A stretch of DNA of 64,000 nucleotides, from NCBI RefSeq assembly GCF_947499295.1, contig NZ_CANMNP010000001.1:186001-250000 (forward strand), in the 5' to 3' direction. Positions 17,944-27,429 of the stretch are shown here, one piece after another. This DNA is from an uncultured Roseibium sp. (GTDB lineage: Bacteria; Pseudomonadota; Alphaproteobacteria; Rhizobiales; Stappiaceae). Under the pieces are notes generated by a model that was not told the DNA's origin, ran no database searches, and saw only the letters and a list, made by a program, of their open reading frames with translations. The position numbers were made by a program, and so were the translations under genes. Within the stretch, counting starts at the first letter, position 1; each line of letters starts with the position of its first letter.

Positions 17944-18240
17944 GTGCATTTCAGGCGAAACCACTTGTATTCTTCGAAACAAAAACTCCTGGAAGAAGCG
18001 AGGATTTTCCCCCGCAAAAGGTGCAAGTGGCCCGGGTTGCTCAAGCAGGAAGGAGCGCACCGTCCTTGCGTTGTGGAAGATATCAGCGTGGGTGGATGCC
18101 GCCTTGCCACGAATACCAAGGGGCTTGAGCCCGGGCAACGTGTCACAATTGAAGTTGAAAGCCGCAGACTGCGTTTTTACGCCGAAATTCGGTGGATTAG
18201 AAGTGGCGAGACCGGGGTCGAATTCCTCTACATGGATTGA
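17944..18240 (+). CDS. PilZ-domain protein, putative c-di-GMP receptor
   Basis: This encodes a 98-aa single-domain PilZ protein. The pattern is RxxxR-like FPRKRCKWPGLL, then CVVEDISVGGCRLATN (the D/NxSxxG motif, here DISVGG), PGQRVTIEVES, and RWIRSGETGVEF. These are the PilZ c-di-GMP-binding elements: arginines before the barrel plus DxSxxG. The arginine motif is imperfect, so binding is likely but unproven. It stands alone between dnaB and alr. A GTG or later start cannot be excluded; the ATG at 17944 follows a weak ribosome-binding site. Confidence 0.75.
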   Translation: MHFRRNHLYSSKQKLLEEARIFPRKRCKWPGLLKQEGAHRPCVVEDISVGGCRLATNTKGLEPGQRVTIEVESRRLRFYAEIRWIRSGETGVEFLYMD

Positions 18241-18350
18241 TGTCCATTTCGCCATCTTGCAGATCTCAGCAATGGCATTCCCAGTCTCTGATGCGCTAAA
18301 CTCTCGTCTATTGAGCATTCACTGATTCTGGCTGGAGACCAAAGCGCATC

Positions 18351-19493
18351 GTGTCGCCGTATCACCATTCATCATTCCCTGCCGAACTTTATGGTGGCCG
18401 GTTGACAATCGATTTGAACGCCATTGCGGCAAACTGGTCAGATCTCAACAACAGGCTCATCGGCGAAACTGAATGCGCGGCCGCCATCAAGGCCGACGCT
18501 TATGGCACCGGCCAGGACAAAGTTGCCCCTTGCCTTTTCGAAGCAGGCTGCCGGACCTTTTTTACAGCCGTTCCGACGGAAGCTGTTGAACTTCGGCGGA
18601 TCTTGCCTGAGGCAACAATTTACGTCCTTGACGGCTTGCTTCCCGGGACCGCCGAACACTTTCTTGACCAGAATATTCGACCCGTTCTGGGCTCTCTTGA
18701 AGAATTGGAAGAATGGGCCGGGATCTGCAGGTCCGCTTGCAAAAATCTTGATGCTGCAGTTCACGTTGACACCGGCATTCATCGCCTTGGGCTCTCGCCG
18801 GAAGAGTTTCGAACCTCCATGCAGGACAAGGATCTGCTTGGTCCCTTCAAACCGTCGCTTATCATGAGCCATCTGGCCTGCGGCTCTGTTCCCGACCATC
18901 CCATGAACCGGGAACAGCTCGATCGGTTTCGTAAACTCACCGCGCCCTTCCCGTCCATTCCGAAGTCGTTGGCAAACTCAGCAGGGATCTTGATGGGGCC
19001 GGAATACCACTTCGATCTGGTCCGGCCCGGTATCGCACTTTACGGTGGTCAGGCGATAGAGACAGCTCCCAATCCGATGAAGCCTGTTGCTAAGGTTGAG
19101 GCACGGATCATGATCGTGCGCGACGTGCCCGAAGGCGACACAATCGGTTACGGGGCAAAGCAGACGGCCCGTCGCCCGCTCCGGAGTGCTGTCATAGCGG
19201 CAGGATATGCGGACGGCATGTTGCGGCGCGCCAGCTCCAGCGATGATCAGCCAGGTGGGTTCGGCATGATCGGTGGCCACAAGACACCGATCCTCGGACG
19301 TATTTCCATGGACATGATTACGCTGGACGTCACGGACGTGCCCGAGCACCTTCTTCAACGCGGTGCCTTTGTGGAAATGCTCGGACCAAATGTTGCGGCG
19401 GCGGAGATTGCGGCTTATGCGGAGACCATCGACTATGAATACCTGACCAGCCTCGGGCGTCGTTTTGAACGCGTCTACGGGCCCCTCTCCTGA
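18351..19493 (+). CDS. alr: Alanine racemase
   Basis: Alr is a PLP enzyme that interconverts L- and D-alanine for peptidoglycan. The 380-aa product has the PLP-lysine motif AAIKADAYGTG (family: KANAYGHG), the HVDTGIHRLGL segment, NSAGIL, the RPGIALYGG region and the catalytic-tyrosine segment TIGYGAKQTARR, followed by GRISMDMITLDVTDVP. The start is a GTG at 18351 with GGAG 14 nt upstream, which is somewhat distant. The position just upstream of radA matches the conserved alr-radA-cvpA-purF order. Confidence 0.93.
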   Translation: MSPYHHSSFPAELYGGRLTIDLNAIAANWSDLNNRLIGETECAAAIKADAYGTGQDKVAPCLFEAGCRTFFTAVPTEAVELRRILPEATIYVLDGLLPGTAEHFLDQNIRPVLGSLEELEEWAGICRSACKNLDAAVHVDTGIHRLGLSPEEFRTSMQDKDLLGPFKPSLIMSHLACGSVPDHPMNREQLDRFRKLTAPFPSIPKSLANSAGILMGPEYHFDLVRPGIALYGGQAIETAPNPMKPVAKVEARIMIVRDVPEGDTIGYGAKQTARRPLRSAVIAAGYADGMLRRASSSDDQPGGFGMIGGHKTPILGRISMDMITLDVTDVPEHLLQRGAFVEMLGPNVAAAEIAAYAETIDYEYLTSLGRRFERVYGPLS

Positions 19494-19513
19494 TCGGAGC
19501 TTGATAAACGGCA

Positions 19514-20908
19514 ATGGCGCGGCGCTCGACTTCCTTTGTTTGCCAATCCTGCGGCGCAGTTTCCGCAAAGTGGGTCGGCCGCTGCGAATCCTGCGGCGAC
19601 TGGAACACGATTGTCGAAGAACAGACCGGTGGCGGTGTGGGCGGCGGCCCTAGCCGTGCCTCCCGCAGCAAGGGACGGGTTGTACCGCTGGTCGGTCTGA
19701 CAGGAGACAGCAAGGAAGCACCGCGATGCGAGACAAAAGTCGCCGAACTCGATCGGGTCACAGGTGGCGGATTTGTGCGCGGTTCGGCATTGCTTGTCGG
19801 TGGTGACCCAGGCATCGGAAAATCGACACTCCTGATCCAGGCAGCTGCCCAGCTGGCTCATCTCGGTCACAAGACAATTTATATTTCGGGCGAAGAAGCC
19901 ATTGGCCAGGTACGGCTCAGGGCTGAAAGGCTTGGCCTGGCCGATGCCCCTGTTGCTCTGGCGGCAGAGACCAGTGTGGAAGATATTCTTGCAACGCTTG
20001 AGGCCGATACCGCTCCTGCACTTCTGATTCTCGATTCAGTGCAAACGCTCTGGACCGACCAGGTCGATTCTCCCCCCGGTACTGTCACGCAGGTGCGTGC
20101 ATCGGCTCAGGCGATGGTCCGGTATGCCAAAAAGAATGGAACCACGCTGGTTCTGGTCGGCCACGTGACCAAGGACGGCCAGATTGCAGGCCCCAGGGTC
20201 GTGGAACACATGGTCGATGCAGTCCTCTATTTCGAAGGCGATGGCGCGCACCAGTACCGGATATTGCGCTCTGTGAAGAACCGCTTCGGCGCCACTGATG
20301 AAATAGGTGTCTTCGAAATGACCGGCAAAGGACTGGTGGAAGTGCCAAATCCTTCTGCGTTGTTCCTGGGAGATCGCAACACCTCCGCACCGGGGGCCGC
20401 GGTTTTTGCCGGTCTGGAAGGCTCACGGCCTCTGCTGATCGAAATTCAGGCGCTTGTTGCCCAATCTTCGCTCGGAACACCACGCCGCGCGGTTATCGGT
20501 TGGGACAGCGCTCGTTTGTCGATGATACTTGCTGTGCTGGAAGCACGATGCGGCGTGCGTTTTTCGCAACATGATGTCTATCTGAATGTCGCTGGTGGAT
20601 TGAAAATCAATGAGCCAGGCGCCGATCTTGCTGTTGCGGCTGCCCTGATCTCTTCACTCAGCGGGCTTGCCCTTCCGTCCAATTGCGTCTATTTCGGCGA
20701 AGTCAGCCTGTCAGGTGCCATCCGGCCAGTCGCCCAGGCCCAATCCAGGCTGAAAGAAGCGGAAAAACTCGGCTTCGATCAGGCCTATTGTCCGGAAGGG
20801 AACCTGAAGGACGGCGCCGCATCGGCTTTCAAAGCCACAGGGCTGCCGGAACTTGGGGACTTTGTTGCCAAACTTTCGGCGGAGGCTAGTGCTTCAGGGC
20901 GGACCTGA
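19514..20908 (+). CDS. radA: DNA repair protein RadA
   Basis: RadA (Sms) is a RecA-like ATPase that helps branch migration of recombination intermediates. The 464-aa protein starts with a four-cysteine zinc finger (FVCQSCGAVSAKWVGRCESC), followed by Walker A GGDPGIGKSTLLIQ, the family's RadA motif KNRFG in SVKNRFGATDEIG, and a C-terminal Lon-protease-like domain (GWDSARLSMILAVLEARCG ... VNVAGGLKINEPGADLAVAAALISS). It starts 20 nt after alr and was probably cotranscribed with it. Confidence 0.96.
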   Translation: MARRSTSFVCQSCGAVSAKWVGRCESCGDWNTIVEEQTGGGVGGGPSRASRSKGRVVPLVGLTGDSKEAPRCETKVAELDRVTGGGFVRGSALLVGGDPGIGKSTLLIQAAAQLAHLGHKTIYISGEEAIGQVRLRAERLGLADAPVALAAETSVEDILATLEADTAPALLILDSVQTLWTDQVDSPPGTVTQVRASAQAMVRYAKKNGTTLVLVGHVTKDGQIAGPRVVEHMVDAVLYFEGDGAHQYRILRSVKNRFGATDEIGVFEMTGKGLVEVPNPSALFLGDRNTSAPGAAVFAGLEGSRPLLIEIQALVAQSSLGTPRRAVIGWDSARLSMILAVLEARCGVRFSQHDVYLNVAGGLKINEPGADLAVAAALISSLSGLALPSNCVYFGEVSLSGAIRPVAQAQSRLKEAEKLGFDQAYCPEGNLKDGAASAFKATGLPELGDFVAKLSAEASASGRT

Positions 20909-20980
20909 CGCATTATGCGCCGGGTTTGAAAAAAGGTTTAGGCTCTTGCCAGAGCGCCAGACAGAGGAATTTCAAGGATC

Positions 20981-21598
20981 ATGCCGATAACGCTGCTGGA
21001 CGGACTGCTTTTGGCCATCATGTTCATTTCGGCGATCCTCGCGATGATCCGCGGATTTGTTCGGGAAGTTCTTTCCATCGTATCCTGGGTCGCAGCCGCA
21101 GCAGCGGCATTCCTGCTTTATGAGCGGGTCGTGCCTTACGCCAAGCAGTATATCTCCCATGACATCGTCGCCATGGGTGTTTCCGCGGCCGCTGTCTTCC
21201 TCGTGACACTTCTTGTTGTAAGCTACATTACGATGCGGATTTCGGACTTTGTTCTGGACAGCCGCATCGGCGCCCTCGACCGCACGCTTGGCTTTGTCTT
21301 TGGTGCTGTTCGCGGCTTGTTGCTGGTTGTCGTCGCCATGATGTTCTTCAACTGGTTTGTCCAGCCTGACCAGCAACCGCAATGGGTGCTTGACGCGAAA
21401 TCGAGACCTATTCTCTTGTCGATCGGAGAACGGCTGGTAGCCGTGCTTCCGGAAGACCCCGAAAAGGCAATTCTCGATAAAATCCGCGAGAACAATCTGA
21501 GTGGCGGAGGCAATGCCAGCACGCCTGCCGAAGAACCGACTTACAGTGAATCCGAGACCCAAGGCCTCGAACAGCTGACTACGGACAGTAATAACTGA
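20981..21598 (+). CDS. cvpA: CvpA family membrane protein
   Basis: This 205-aa protein has four predicted membrane helices (LLDGLLLAIMFISAILAMIRG, VSWVAAAAAAFLLY, MGVSAAAVFLVTLLVVSYI, GFVFGAVRGLLLVVVAMMFF) with the GxxRG turns typical of CvpA, followed by a soluble acidic tail from ~residue 160. CvpA is needed for colicin V production in E. coli, and in other species for envelope homeostasis. It precedes purF by 76 nt, a gene pair conserved from E. coli to Rhizobiales. Confidence 0.9.
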   Translation: MPITLLDGLLLAIMFISAILAMIRGFVREVLSIVSWVAAAAAAFLLYERVVPYAKQYISHDIVAMGVSAAAVFLVTLLVVSYITMRISDFVLDSRIGALDRTLGFVFGAVRGLLLVVVAMMFFNWFVQPDQQPQWVLDAKSRPILLSIGERLVAVLPEDPEKAILDKIRENNLSGGGNASTPAEEPTYSESETQGLEQLTTDSNN

Positions 21599-21674
21599 CG
21601 CCGCCGGACGGCGCCGATCTTGACCATAGACGGACCGGTTTCAACAAACCGGCCGAACTCAAGGAGAGTTCGCC

Positions 21675-23147
21675 ATGACTGGCGGAACTGAGATTCACGA
21701 GCCGTTTGACATCAATGACGACACACTGCGCGAAGAGTGCGGTGTGTTTGGCATTTTGGGACATGAGGATGCCAGCGCACTGACGGCCCTTGGCCTTCAT
21801 GCCCTCCAGCACCGCGGACAGGAAGCGGCTGGCATCGTCACCTTCGACAATGACCAGTTCCGGGCGGAACGGCATCTGGGTCTTGTCGGTGACCACTTTT
21901 CCGATGCGGACACGATCGGACGGTTGACCGGCAAGGCTGCCATTGGTCACGTCCGCTACTCAACGACCGGCGAAACCATCCTTCGTAACGTGCAGCCGCT
22001 CTTTGCCGAACTCGATGGCGGCGGCATTGCGGTCTGTCACAACGGCAACTTCACCAACGCCCTCACCTTGCGCGCTCAACTGATCCGCGACGGGGCGATT
22101 TGTCAGTCCACGTCTGACTCGGAAGTTGTGCTGCAGCTGGTTGCCCGGTCCCGCAAAGGAAAGATCGTCGATCGCTTCATCGAAGCAATCACACAAATGG
22201 AAGGGGCTTATTCTCTCGTCGCCCTGACATCCAAGAAACTGATTGGTGCGCGCGACCCTCTTGGCATTCGCCCACTCGTTCTAGGTGACCTCAACGGTGC
22301 GCCAATTCTGGCGTCGGAAACATGTGCGCTTGACATCATCGGTGCCAAATTCATTCGTGAAGTCGAAAACGGCGAAGTGATTGTTTGCACATCCACCGGA
22401 ATCCAATCCTACTTTCCCTTCGGCAAATGTCCGGCCCGTCCCTGCATCTTTGAATACATCTATTTCTCTCGGCCGGATTCGGTGGTTGGCGGGCGCAGCG
22501 TTTATGACGTTCGCCGGGAAATGGGCAAACAACTCGCCAAAGAAACACCGGCCGATGCGGATGTGATTGTTCCCGTGCCCGACAGTGGTGTACCGGCGGC
22601 GATCGGCTACAGCCAGGAAAGCGGTATCCCGTTCGAGCTTGGAATTATCCGCAACCACTATGTCGGGCGCACATTCATCGAACCGACCCAACAGATCCGG
22701 GCACTTGGCGTGAAAATGAAACACTCCGCCAACCGTTCCCAGATCGAAGGGAAGCGGGTCGTGCTGGTTGATGACAGCCTTGTACGCGGCACCACCTCGG
22801 TCAAAATCGTTCAGATGATCCGTGAAGCCGGCGCTCGTGAAGTGCATTTCCGTCTCGCAAGTCCACCTATCAAATACTCGGACTATTACGGGATCGACAC
22901 ACCTGTTCGCGAAAAACTGCTGGCCGCCAAATATGGTCTTGAGGAAATGCGCGCGTATATCGGTGCAGACAGCCTGGCCTTCCTGTCAGTCGACGGCATC
23001 TACAGGTCCATGGGCTTTGATGGACGAAACGACGCCAGCCCGCAATTCACCGACCATTGCTTCACCGGAGACTATCCGACACCCCTGACAGACCTGTCCG
23101 AAGACCAGGACTTCGTGTCACCCCCTCGCCTGGTAGAAGTCGGCTAA
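21675..23147 (+). CDS. purF: Amidophosphoribosyltransferase
   Basis: PurF makes phosphoribosylamine from PRPP and glutamine, the first committed step of purine synthesis. The 490-aa precursor has a 21-residue propeptide before the nucleophile Cys22 (EECGVFGI), the Ntn glutaminase domain (HALQHRGQEAAGI, HVRYSTTG, CHNGNFTN, SDSEV), and a phosphoribosyltransferase domain with the PRPP motif VLVDDSLVRGTTS. No iron-sulfur cysteine ligands are evident by eye. A short stem (CCGGTTT/AAACCGG, 21635-21652) lies just before the ribosome-binding site AAGGAG. Confidence 0.96.
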   Translation: MTGGTEIHEPFDINDDTLREECGVFGILGHEDASALTALGLHALQHRGQEAAGIVTFDNDQFRAERHLGLVGDHFSDADTIGRLTGKAAIGHVRYSTTGETILRNVQPLFAELDGGGIAVCHNGNFTNALTLRAQLIRDGAICQSTSDSEVVLQLVARSRKGKIVDRFIEAITQMEGAYSLVALTSKKLIGARDPLGIRPLVLGDLNGAPILASETCALDIIGAKFIREVENGEVIVCTSTGIQSYFPFGKCPARPCIFEYIYFSRPDSVVGGRSVYDVRREMGKQLAKETPADADVIVPVPDSGVPAAIGYSQESGIPFELGIIRNHYVGRTFIEPTQQIRALGVKMKHSANRSQIEGKRVVLVDDSLVRGTTSVKIVQMIREAGAREVHFRLASPPIKYSDYYGIDTPVREKLLAAKYGLEEMRAYIGADSLAFLSVDGIYRSMGFDGRNDASPQFTDHCFTGDYPTPLTDLSEDQDFVSPPRLVEVG

Positions 23148-23156
23148 GAGCACATT

Positions 23157-23879
23157 ATGGAAAAAGACTTTGACGGCCGGGTCGCGCTTGTAACCGGCGC
23201 ATCCCGCGGTATTGGCTATCAAATCGCAAAGAAGCTGGGTGAACGCGGAGCTCACGTGATTGCTCTTGCCCGCACGGTGGGTGGCCTGGAGGATCTGGAC
23301 GACGAAATCAAATCAGCCGGTGGGCAGTCGACACTCGTACCGCTCGACCTGATGGATTACGACGCTCTCGACAGGCTTGGTGCAGCCGTGTTTGAACGCT
23401 GGAAGAAGCTCGACATTCTGATCGGCAATGCGGGCATGCTGGGTGTCTTGTCTCCAATCGGGCATATCAGTCCCAAGGACTTTGAAAAGGTCATGTCAGT
23501 GAACGTCACCGCGAACTGGCGCTTGATCAGATCGCTGGACCAGCTACTGCGTCAATCTGATGCCGGCCGTGCGCTTTTCCTGACGGCGGTACAGGCCCAG
23601 ACCTGCACCGCATTCTGGGGTCTTCACGCTATAAGCAAGGCCTCCGTTGAAGCCATGACAAAGACATGGGCCAATGAAAGCCTGCAAACTCCGATGAAGA
23701 TCAACATGGCGGACCCAGGCCCGACACGCACGGGATTGCGAGCCAAGGCAATGCCGGGAGAAATTCCCGACAACCTCGCAACACCTGAGCTTGTCGCGGA
23801 AGACCTCCTTGAACTGGTCAAACCAGATGTCCTGGAAACAGGCAGGCTTTTCGATCGTGTCAGTCGAGAGTGGGTGTAG
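23157..23879 (+). CDS. SDR-family protein with substituted catalytic tyrosine
   Basis: This 240-aa short-chain dehydrogenase/reductase fold starts 9 nt after purF. The dinucleotide motif GASRGIGYQ and NAG (IGNAGMLG) are intact, so it should bind NAD(P). At the catalytic YxxxK position the sequence is HAISK: Tyr is replaced by His (codon CAC at ~23626), and the usual catalytic Ser region reads LTAVQAQT with no Ser. This suggests altered or absent oxidoreductase activity. Related purF-linked SDR proteins in Rhizobiales keep YxxSK, as far as I recall. The reading frame is otherwise undamaged. Confidence 0.85.
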   Translation: MEKDFDGRVALVTGASRGIGYQIAKKLGERGAHVIALARTVGGLEDLDDEIKSAGGQSTLVPLDLMDYDALDRLGAAVFERWKKLDILIGNAGMLGVLSPIGHISPKDFEKVMSVNVTANWRLIRSLDQLLRQSDAGRALFLTAVQAQTCTAFWGLHAISKASVEAMTKTWANESLQTPMKINMADPGPTRTGLRAKAMPGEIPDNLATPELVAEDLLELVKPDVLETGRLFDRVSREWV

Positions 23880-23955
23880 TCTGGCTGCATAGATCCGTTC
23901 ACATCCACCACGCCGTGAAAGCCTTTCTCCCAGCAGATCATCGAACTTTGAAACA

Positions 23956-24570
23956 ATGCATCAAAAGCTCAAAGCGATTGCCTGGGACTTCGACGGTGTT
24001 TTGAACCGAAACATCGTGAATGGCCGCTTCGTCTGGGCCGATAGCCTTCAAGACGACCTTGGCATTTCGTTGCGTGATCTTCAGAAGGGCATTTTTGACG
24101 ACACGTTCCTGGATGTGATTTCAGGCAAGATCGATCTGAAAATTCATGTTCAGCGCTGGCTGGAGGCAAGCAATCACAAACTCAGCGTCGGGGCGCTTCT
24201 GGAATACTGGTTCCGGAAAGACGATCTGAAAGACCCTTATACCTGCGATTTGCTGGACAGAATGAACCTTCAAGGGGTGCAACAAGTGATCGCAACCAAC
24301 AATGAACATCACCGGGCCAGCTATATTGAGCATGTATCCGGTTTTGGCGATCGCGTCAGTGAGATCTTTTCATCCGGACGTATCGGTCACGCCAAACCGG
24401 AAACAGCGTTTTTCGAGCATGTCAGCAACTCACTCGACCTCGCGCCGCAGCAGTTGCTTCTTATCGACGACAGTGCGGCCAACGTGGCAGCTGCAAAAGC
24501 GCTCGGCTGGCATGCCTATCACTTTACAGATGCAACACGATCAGGTCTTGCAACCTGTCTCGGCCTTTGA
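23956..24570 (+). CDS. HAD-superfamily hydrolase
   Basis: This 204-aa haloacid-dehalogenase-type phosphatase has motif I AWDFDGVLN (nucleophile and acid Asp), motif II around VIATNNEHH, motif III Lys in GHAKPETAFFEHV, and motif IV LLIDDSAANVAAAKALGWHAYHF. A small helical cap lies between motifs I and II. It resembles the IA subfamily (epoxide hydrolase N-terminal or YihX-like phosphatases) acting on small phosphates; the substrate cannot be read from sequence. It stands in a short plus-strand run with the neighbouring VOC gene. Confidence 0.85.
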   Translation: MHQKLKAIAWDFDGVLNRNIVNGRFVWADSLQDDLGISLRDLQKGIFDDTFLDVISGKIDLKIHVQRWLEASNHKLSVGALLEYWFRKDDLKDPYTCDLLDRMNLQGVQQVIATNNEHHRASYIEHVSGFGDRVSEIFSSGRIGHAKPETAFFEHVSNSLDLAPQQLLLIDDSAANVAAAKALGWHAYHFTDATRSGLATCLGL

Positions 24571-24614
24571 CAGCATCACGGCTGCCCTGAAAACCGGGCT
24601 AGGAGGACGAGCGC

Positions 24615-24986
24615 ATGAAACTTGGTGCATTTTCAATCAGCCTGACCGTGAAGGACATCAAAAAGTCGAAAGCTTTTTATGAAGGGCTTGGGTTTTCAGA
24701 TCTTGGTGGATCCGGTGACGACAACTGGCTCATCATGAAAAACGGCGACACTGTCATCGGTCTGTTTCAAGGCATGTTCGACAAGAACATTTTGACATTC
24801 AATCCCGGCTGGGACCAGAACGCGCAGAAGCTGGGCAGTTTTCAGGATATCCGCGAACTTCAGAAGGATCTCAAAGGCAAGGGCTACGCCTTTGTCACTG
24901 AAGCAGATGAGACGACCTCAGGCCCGGCCAGTTTTACCCTTGTCGATCCGGACGGTAACCCCGTGCTTGTCGATCAGCACGTTTGA
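24615..24986 (+). CDS. VOC-family (glyoxalase-like) protein
   Basis: The 123-aa protein has a vicinal oxygen chelate fold: MKLGAFSISLTVKDIKKSKAFYEGLGF, then FNPGWDQ and the terminal GPASFTLVDPDGNPVLVDQHV. In such proteins paired beta-alpha-beta-beta-beta units form a metal cup, but sequence alone does not give the substrate. The ribosome-binding site AGGAGG is ideal. It is followed by a hairpin terminator shared with the convergent phosphatase gene. Confidence 0.85.
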   Translation: MKLGAFSISLTVKDIKKSKAFYEGLGFSDLGGSGDDNWLIMKNGDTVIGLFQGMFDKNILTFNPGWDQNAQKLGSFQDIRELQKDLKGKGYAFVTEADETTSGPASFTLVDPDGNPVLVDQHV

Positions 24987-25019
24987 ATGAGACTTGCTGT
25001 GCTAATGAAAGTTGGAGAT

Positions 25020-25055
25020 GACGGCATGTGGCGAAGCATGCCGTCTCCGGTTTTT
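25020..25055 (+). terminator. Intrinsic terminator after the VOC gene
   Basis: GACGGCATG (25020-25028) and CATGCCGTC (25037-25045) form a 9-bp stem, followed five nt later by TTTTT (25051-25055). It lies between two convergent genes, with the T-run on the plus strand. Confidence 0.6.
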
Positions 25056-25064
25056 AAGCAGCTG

Positions 25065-25862
25065 CTATGCTGCTTCCAGCGGGGCGAATGAGCTTTCAGC
25101 GATTGCCCGCAATTCTTCGAAGACCCCAGGAGCTCCGACAACAACACGAGCACCGTGATGGAGCGCATGGTTGATGTCCTGCTCCATGACAACACCACCA
25201 GCTTCAACTGTCAGGAGCATGCCTGCGAGGCAGTCCCAGGCATTCATGTGCGATTCCACATATCCGATCAGCCGCCCTGAAGCAGCGTAGGCAAGCATCA
25301 AGCCGCCTGAGGCATTGCGAAAGAAAACGCCTCCGTTGGAAACAACGGCGCCAACAACATTGACTGCATCTGTAATTGCGGTTCGGCCATTGAAACCAAC
25401 CCCCACAGAGCCAACCGAGAGGCTCTGGCTGTCGGAGATCTTGATCGGCTTGTCATTCAAAAAAGCGCCGCCGCCTGCGGCAGCCTTGAATGTTTCTTTC
25501 GCAACTGGGTCGTGAATGACGCCCACGATCACCTTGCCCTGATACACACAGGCAATGATGACGCACCATTGCGGGATACCGGTCACAAAATTCGCAGTTC
25601 CATCAATCGGATCCGTCACCCAGGTGTATCCGGACGAGCCGTCTTCCATGCCGTGCTCTTCACCCAGAATGGCGTCATCGGGATACGCCTTTGCGAGTTC
25701 CTCACGGATAAGCGTTTCCACATTCCGGTCAGCCTCGGAAACGAGGTCCTGGTGCCCTTTCTGAGTAATCGTCAGAGTGTCCAGCTTGCGAAAATAATCC
25801 AGCCCCAGGACACCAGCCTTCTCAGCAAGCGCCACGGCAAAATCAAGCCGCTCATTCGACAT
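25065..25862 (-). CDS. Inositol monophosphatase family protein
   Basis: The 265-aa protein has the metal-binding motifs of the IMPase superfamily: GEEHG (residues ~70), DPIDGTANFVTGIPQW (~90) and the C-terminal ESHMNAWDCLAGMLLTVEAGG. These enzymes remove phosphate from inositol phosphates, 3'-phosphoadenosine 5'-phosphate or histidinol phosphate; the sequence does not decide which. I start at the ATG at 25862 with ACGTGTTG upstream; an 11-codon extension to 25895 is possible. It converges with the VOC gene. Confidence 0.88.
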   Translation of the reverse strand: MSNERLDFAVALAEKAGVLGLDYFRKLDTLTITQKGHQDLVSEADRNVETLIREELAKAYPDDAILGEEHGMEDGSSGYTWVTDPIDGTANFVTGIPQWCVIIACVYQGKVIVGVIHDPVAKETFKAAAGGGAFLNDKPIKISDSQSLSVGSVGVGFNGRTAITDAVNVVGAVVSNGGVFFRNASGGLMLAYAASGRLIGYVESHMNAWDCLAGMLLTVEAGGVVMEQDINHALHHGARVVVGAPGVFEELRAIAESSFAPLEAA

Positions 25863-25951
25863 CAACACGTCTCCTTCAAAAAAATAAGGCACCACGCCGG
25901 TCCTTGATCACAAAGGCGCGACATGCAGGAAATGGCCGGAGCACTCCCCGG

Positions 25952-27379
25952 CTACTGTATCTTTCGTTTTTTCTTGGTCGCGTAAGGGTTTTCGCCCTTG
26001 CGGTAGGACAGGCGAATAGGCGTGCCGTGAATGTTGAACTTTTCACGAAGTGAGTTCACCAGATACCGGGTGTAGCTTTCGGGAAGCTGTTCAGGCCGCG
26101 AACAAAAAGCGATGAAATGCGGCGGCCTGGTTTTTGGTTGCGTCATGTAACGCAACCGAACGCGTCGCCCTGCAACGGCAGGAGGCGGATGATTGATCGT
26201 TACCCTGTCAAGCCAGCGGTTCAGCATGGATGTCGACACGCGCGAGTTCCAGGCCTCATAAGCGGTAAAGACGCTCTCTACCAACCGATCGATGCCCTGC
26301 CCCTGCAGTCCTGAGAGTGTCGCAATCTGTACGCCACGGATCTGATTGAAGTATCGCTCATTGGCGTCGCGGATCTTTTTCCACGCTGCTTCACGATCCT
26401 CCACCAGGTCCCACTTGTTGATTGCGATGACGAGGGCTCGGCCCTCTCTCGCGACAAGATCGATGATCTGCAGATCCTGCTTTTCAAAGGACATTGTTGC
26501 ATCAAGCGTCACAACGACCACTTCAGCGAATTTGATGGCACGAAGCGCATCAGCAACGGAGAGTTTTTCGAGTTTCTCCTGAACACGTGCCTTCTTGCGA
26601 ATTCCGGCTGTGTCAAACAACTTGATGTGCCGGTCACGCCAAGTCCAGTCAACAGATATGGAATCCCGCGTGATGCCGGCCTCAGGTCCGGTCAACATCC
26701 GGTCTTCACCAAGCATCTTGTTTATCAGCGTGGATTTGCCGGCATTTGGCCTCCCCACAATGGCAACCCGAAGGGGTCGCTCGATTGTGCCGACAGGGTC
26801 TTCCTCGTCGATGATTTCACCGTCCTCGTCGACATCGACGTTGGTGACGGCTTCCTCGCGCCGGGTTTCCTCTTCCTCGGTGACCCGATCGACATGAGGT
26901 TTCAGCGCGTCATAAAGATCGGCAAGGCCTTCGCCGTGCTCGGCGGAAATCGCGATGGGGTCCCCCAGGCCGAGCGAAAAGGACTCATAAAGTCCGCTTT
27001 CCCCAGCTCTGCCTTCCGCCTTGTTAGCCAGAAGAATAACTGGCCGAGTGGTCTTGCGGGCAACTTCGGCAAAATGAGAATCGAGAGGTGTAATCCCGGC
27101 TCTGGCATCTATGACGAAAAGCACGGCATCCGCGGTTTCGATCGCTTCTTCCGTCTGATGACGCATGCGTCCTTCAAGCGAACGCCGATCGGCATCTTCC
27201 AAGCCGGCCGTATCAACGATTGTAAAGCGCAAATCGCCGAGCCGCGCATCGCCGGGACGTCGGTCGCGCGTGACACCGGGCGTGTCGTCGACCAGCGCCA
27301 GGCGCTTGCCGACCAGACGATTGAATAGCGTGGACTTACCGACATTCGGCCGTCCGATGATGGCGACAGTTGCGCCCAC
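25952..27379 (-). CDS. der: Ribosome-biogenesis GTPase Der (EngA)
   Basis: Der is the double-domain GTPase needed for maturation of the 50S subunit. Domain 1 has [32 protein letters not shown] and NKAE; domain 2 has [32 protein letters not shown] and NKWDLV; a KH-like C-domain ends in [14 protein letters not shown]. The length, 475 aa, is normal for alphaproteobacteria, with an acidic linker between the G domains. The start is a GTG with AGGAG 8 nt upstream. It is 50 nt downstream of bamB, in the yfgM-bamB-der order also known from E. coli. Confidence 0.96.
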   Translation of the reverse strand: MGATVAIIGRPNVGKSTLFNRLVGKRLALVDDTPGVTRDRRPGDARLGDLRFTIVDTAGLEDADRRSLEGRMRHQTEEAIETADAVLFVIDARAGITPLDSHFAEVARKTTRPVILLANKAEGRAGESGLYESFSLGLGDPIAISAEHGEGLADLYDALKPHVDRVTEEEETRREEAVTNVDVDEDGEIIDEEDPVGTIERPLRVAIVGRPNAGKSTLINKMLGEDRMLTGPEAGITRDSISVDWTWRDRHIKLFDTAGIRKKARVQEKLEKLSVADALRAIKFAEVVVVTLDATMSFEKQDLQIIDLVAREGRALVIAINKWDLVEDREAAWKKIRDANERYFNQIRGVQIATLSGLQGQGIDRLVESVFTAYEAWNSRVSTSMLNRWLDRVTINHPPPAVAGRRVRLRYMTQPKTRPPHFIAFCSRPEQLPESYTRYLVNSLREKFNIHGTPIRLSYRKGENPYATKKKRKIQ

Positions 27380-27429
27380 AGCAGTAACTCCTGACGGGTG
27401 GGCCTCTTCGTGAGCCCAGCCCCTGATTG

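Noticed and set aside
21635..21652. Hairpin CCGGTTT/AAACCGG before purF considered as purine riboswitch or PurR site
   Set aside because: It is a 7-bp stem of 18 nt in all, too small for a riboswitch, and shows no known PurR pattern.
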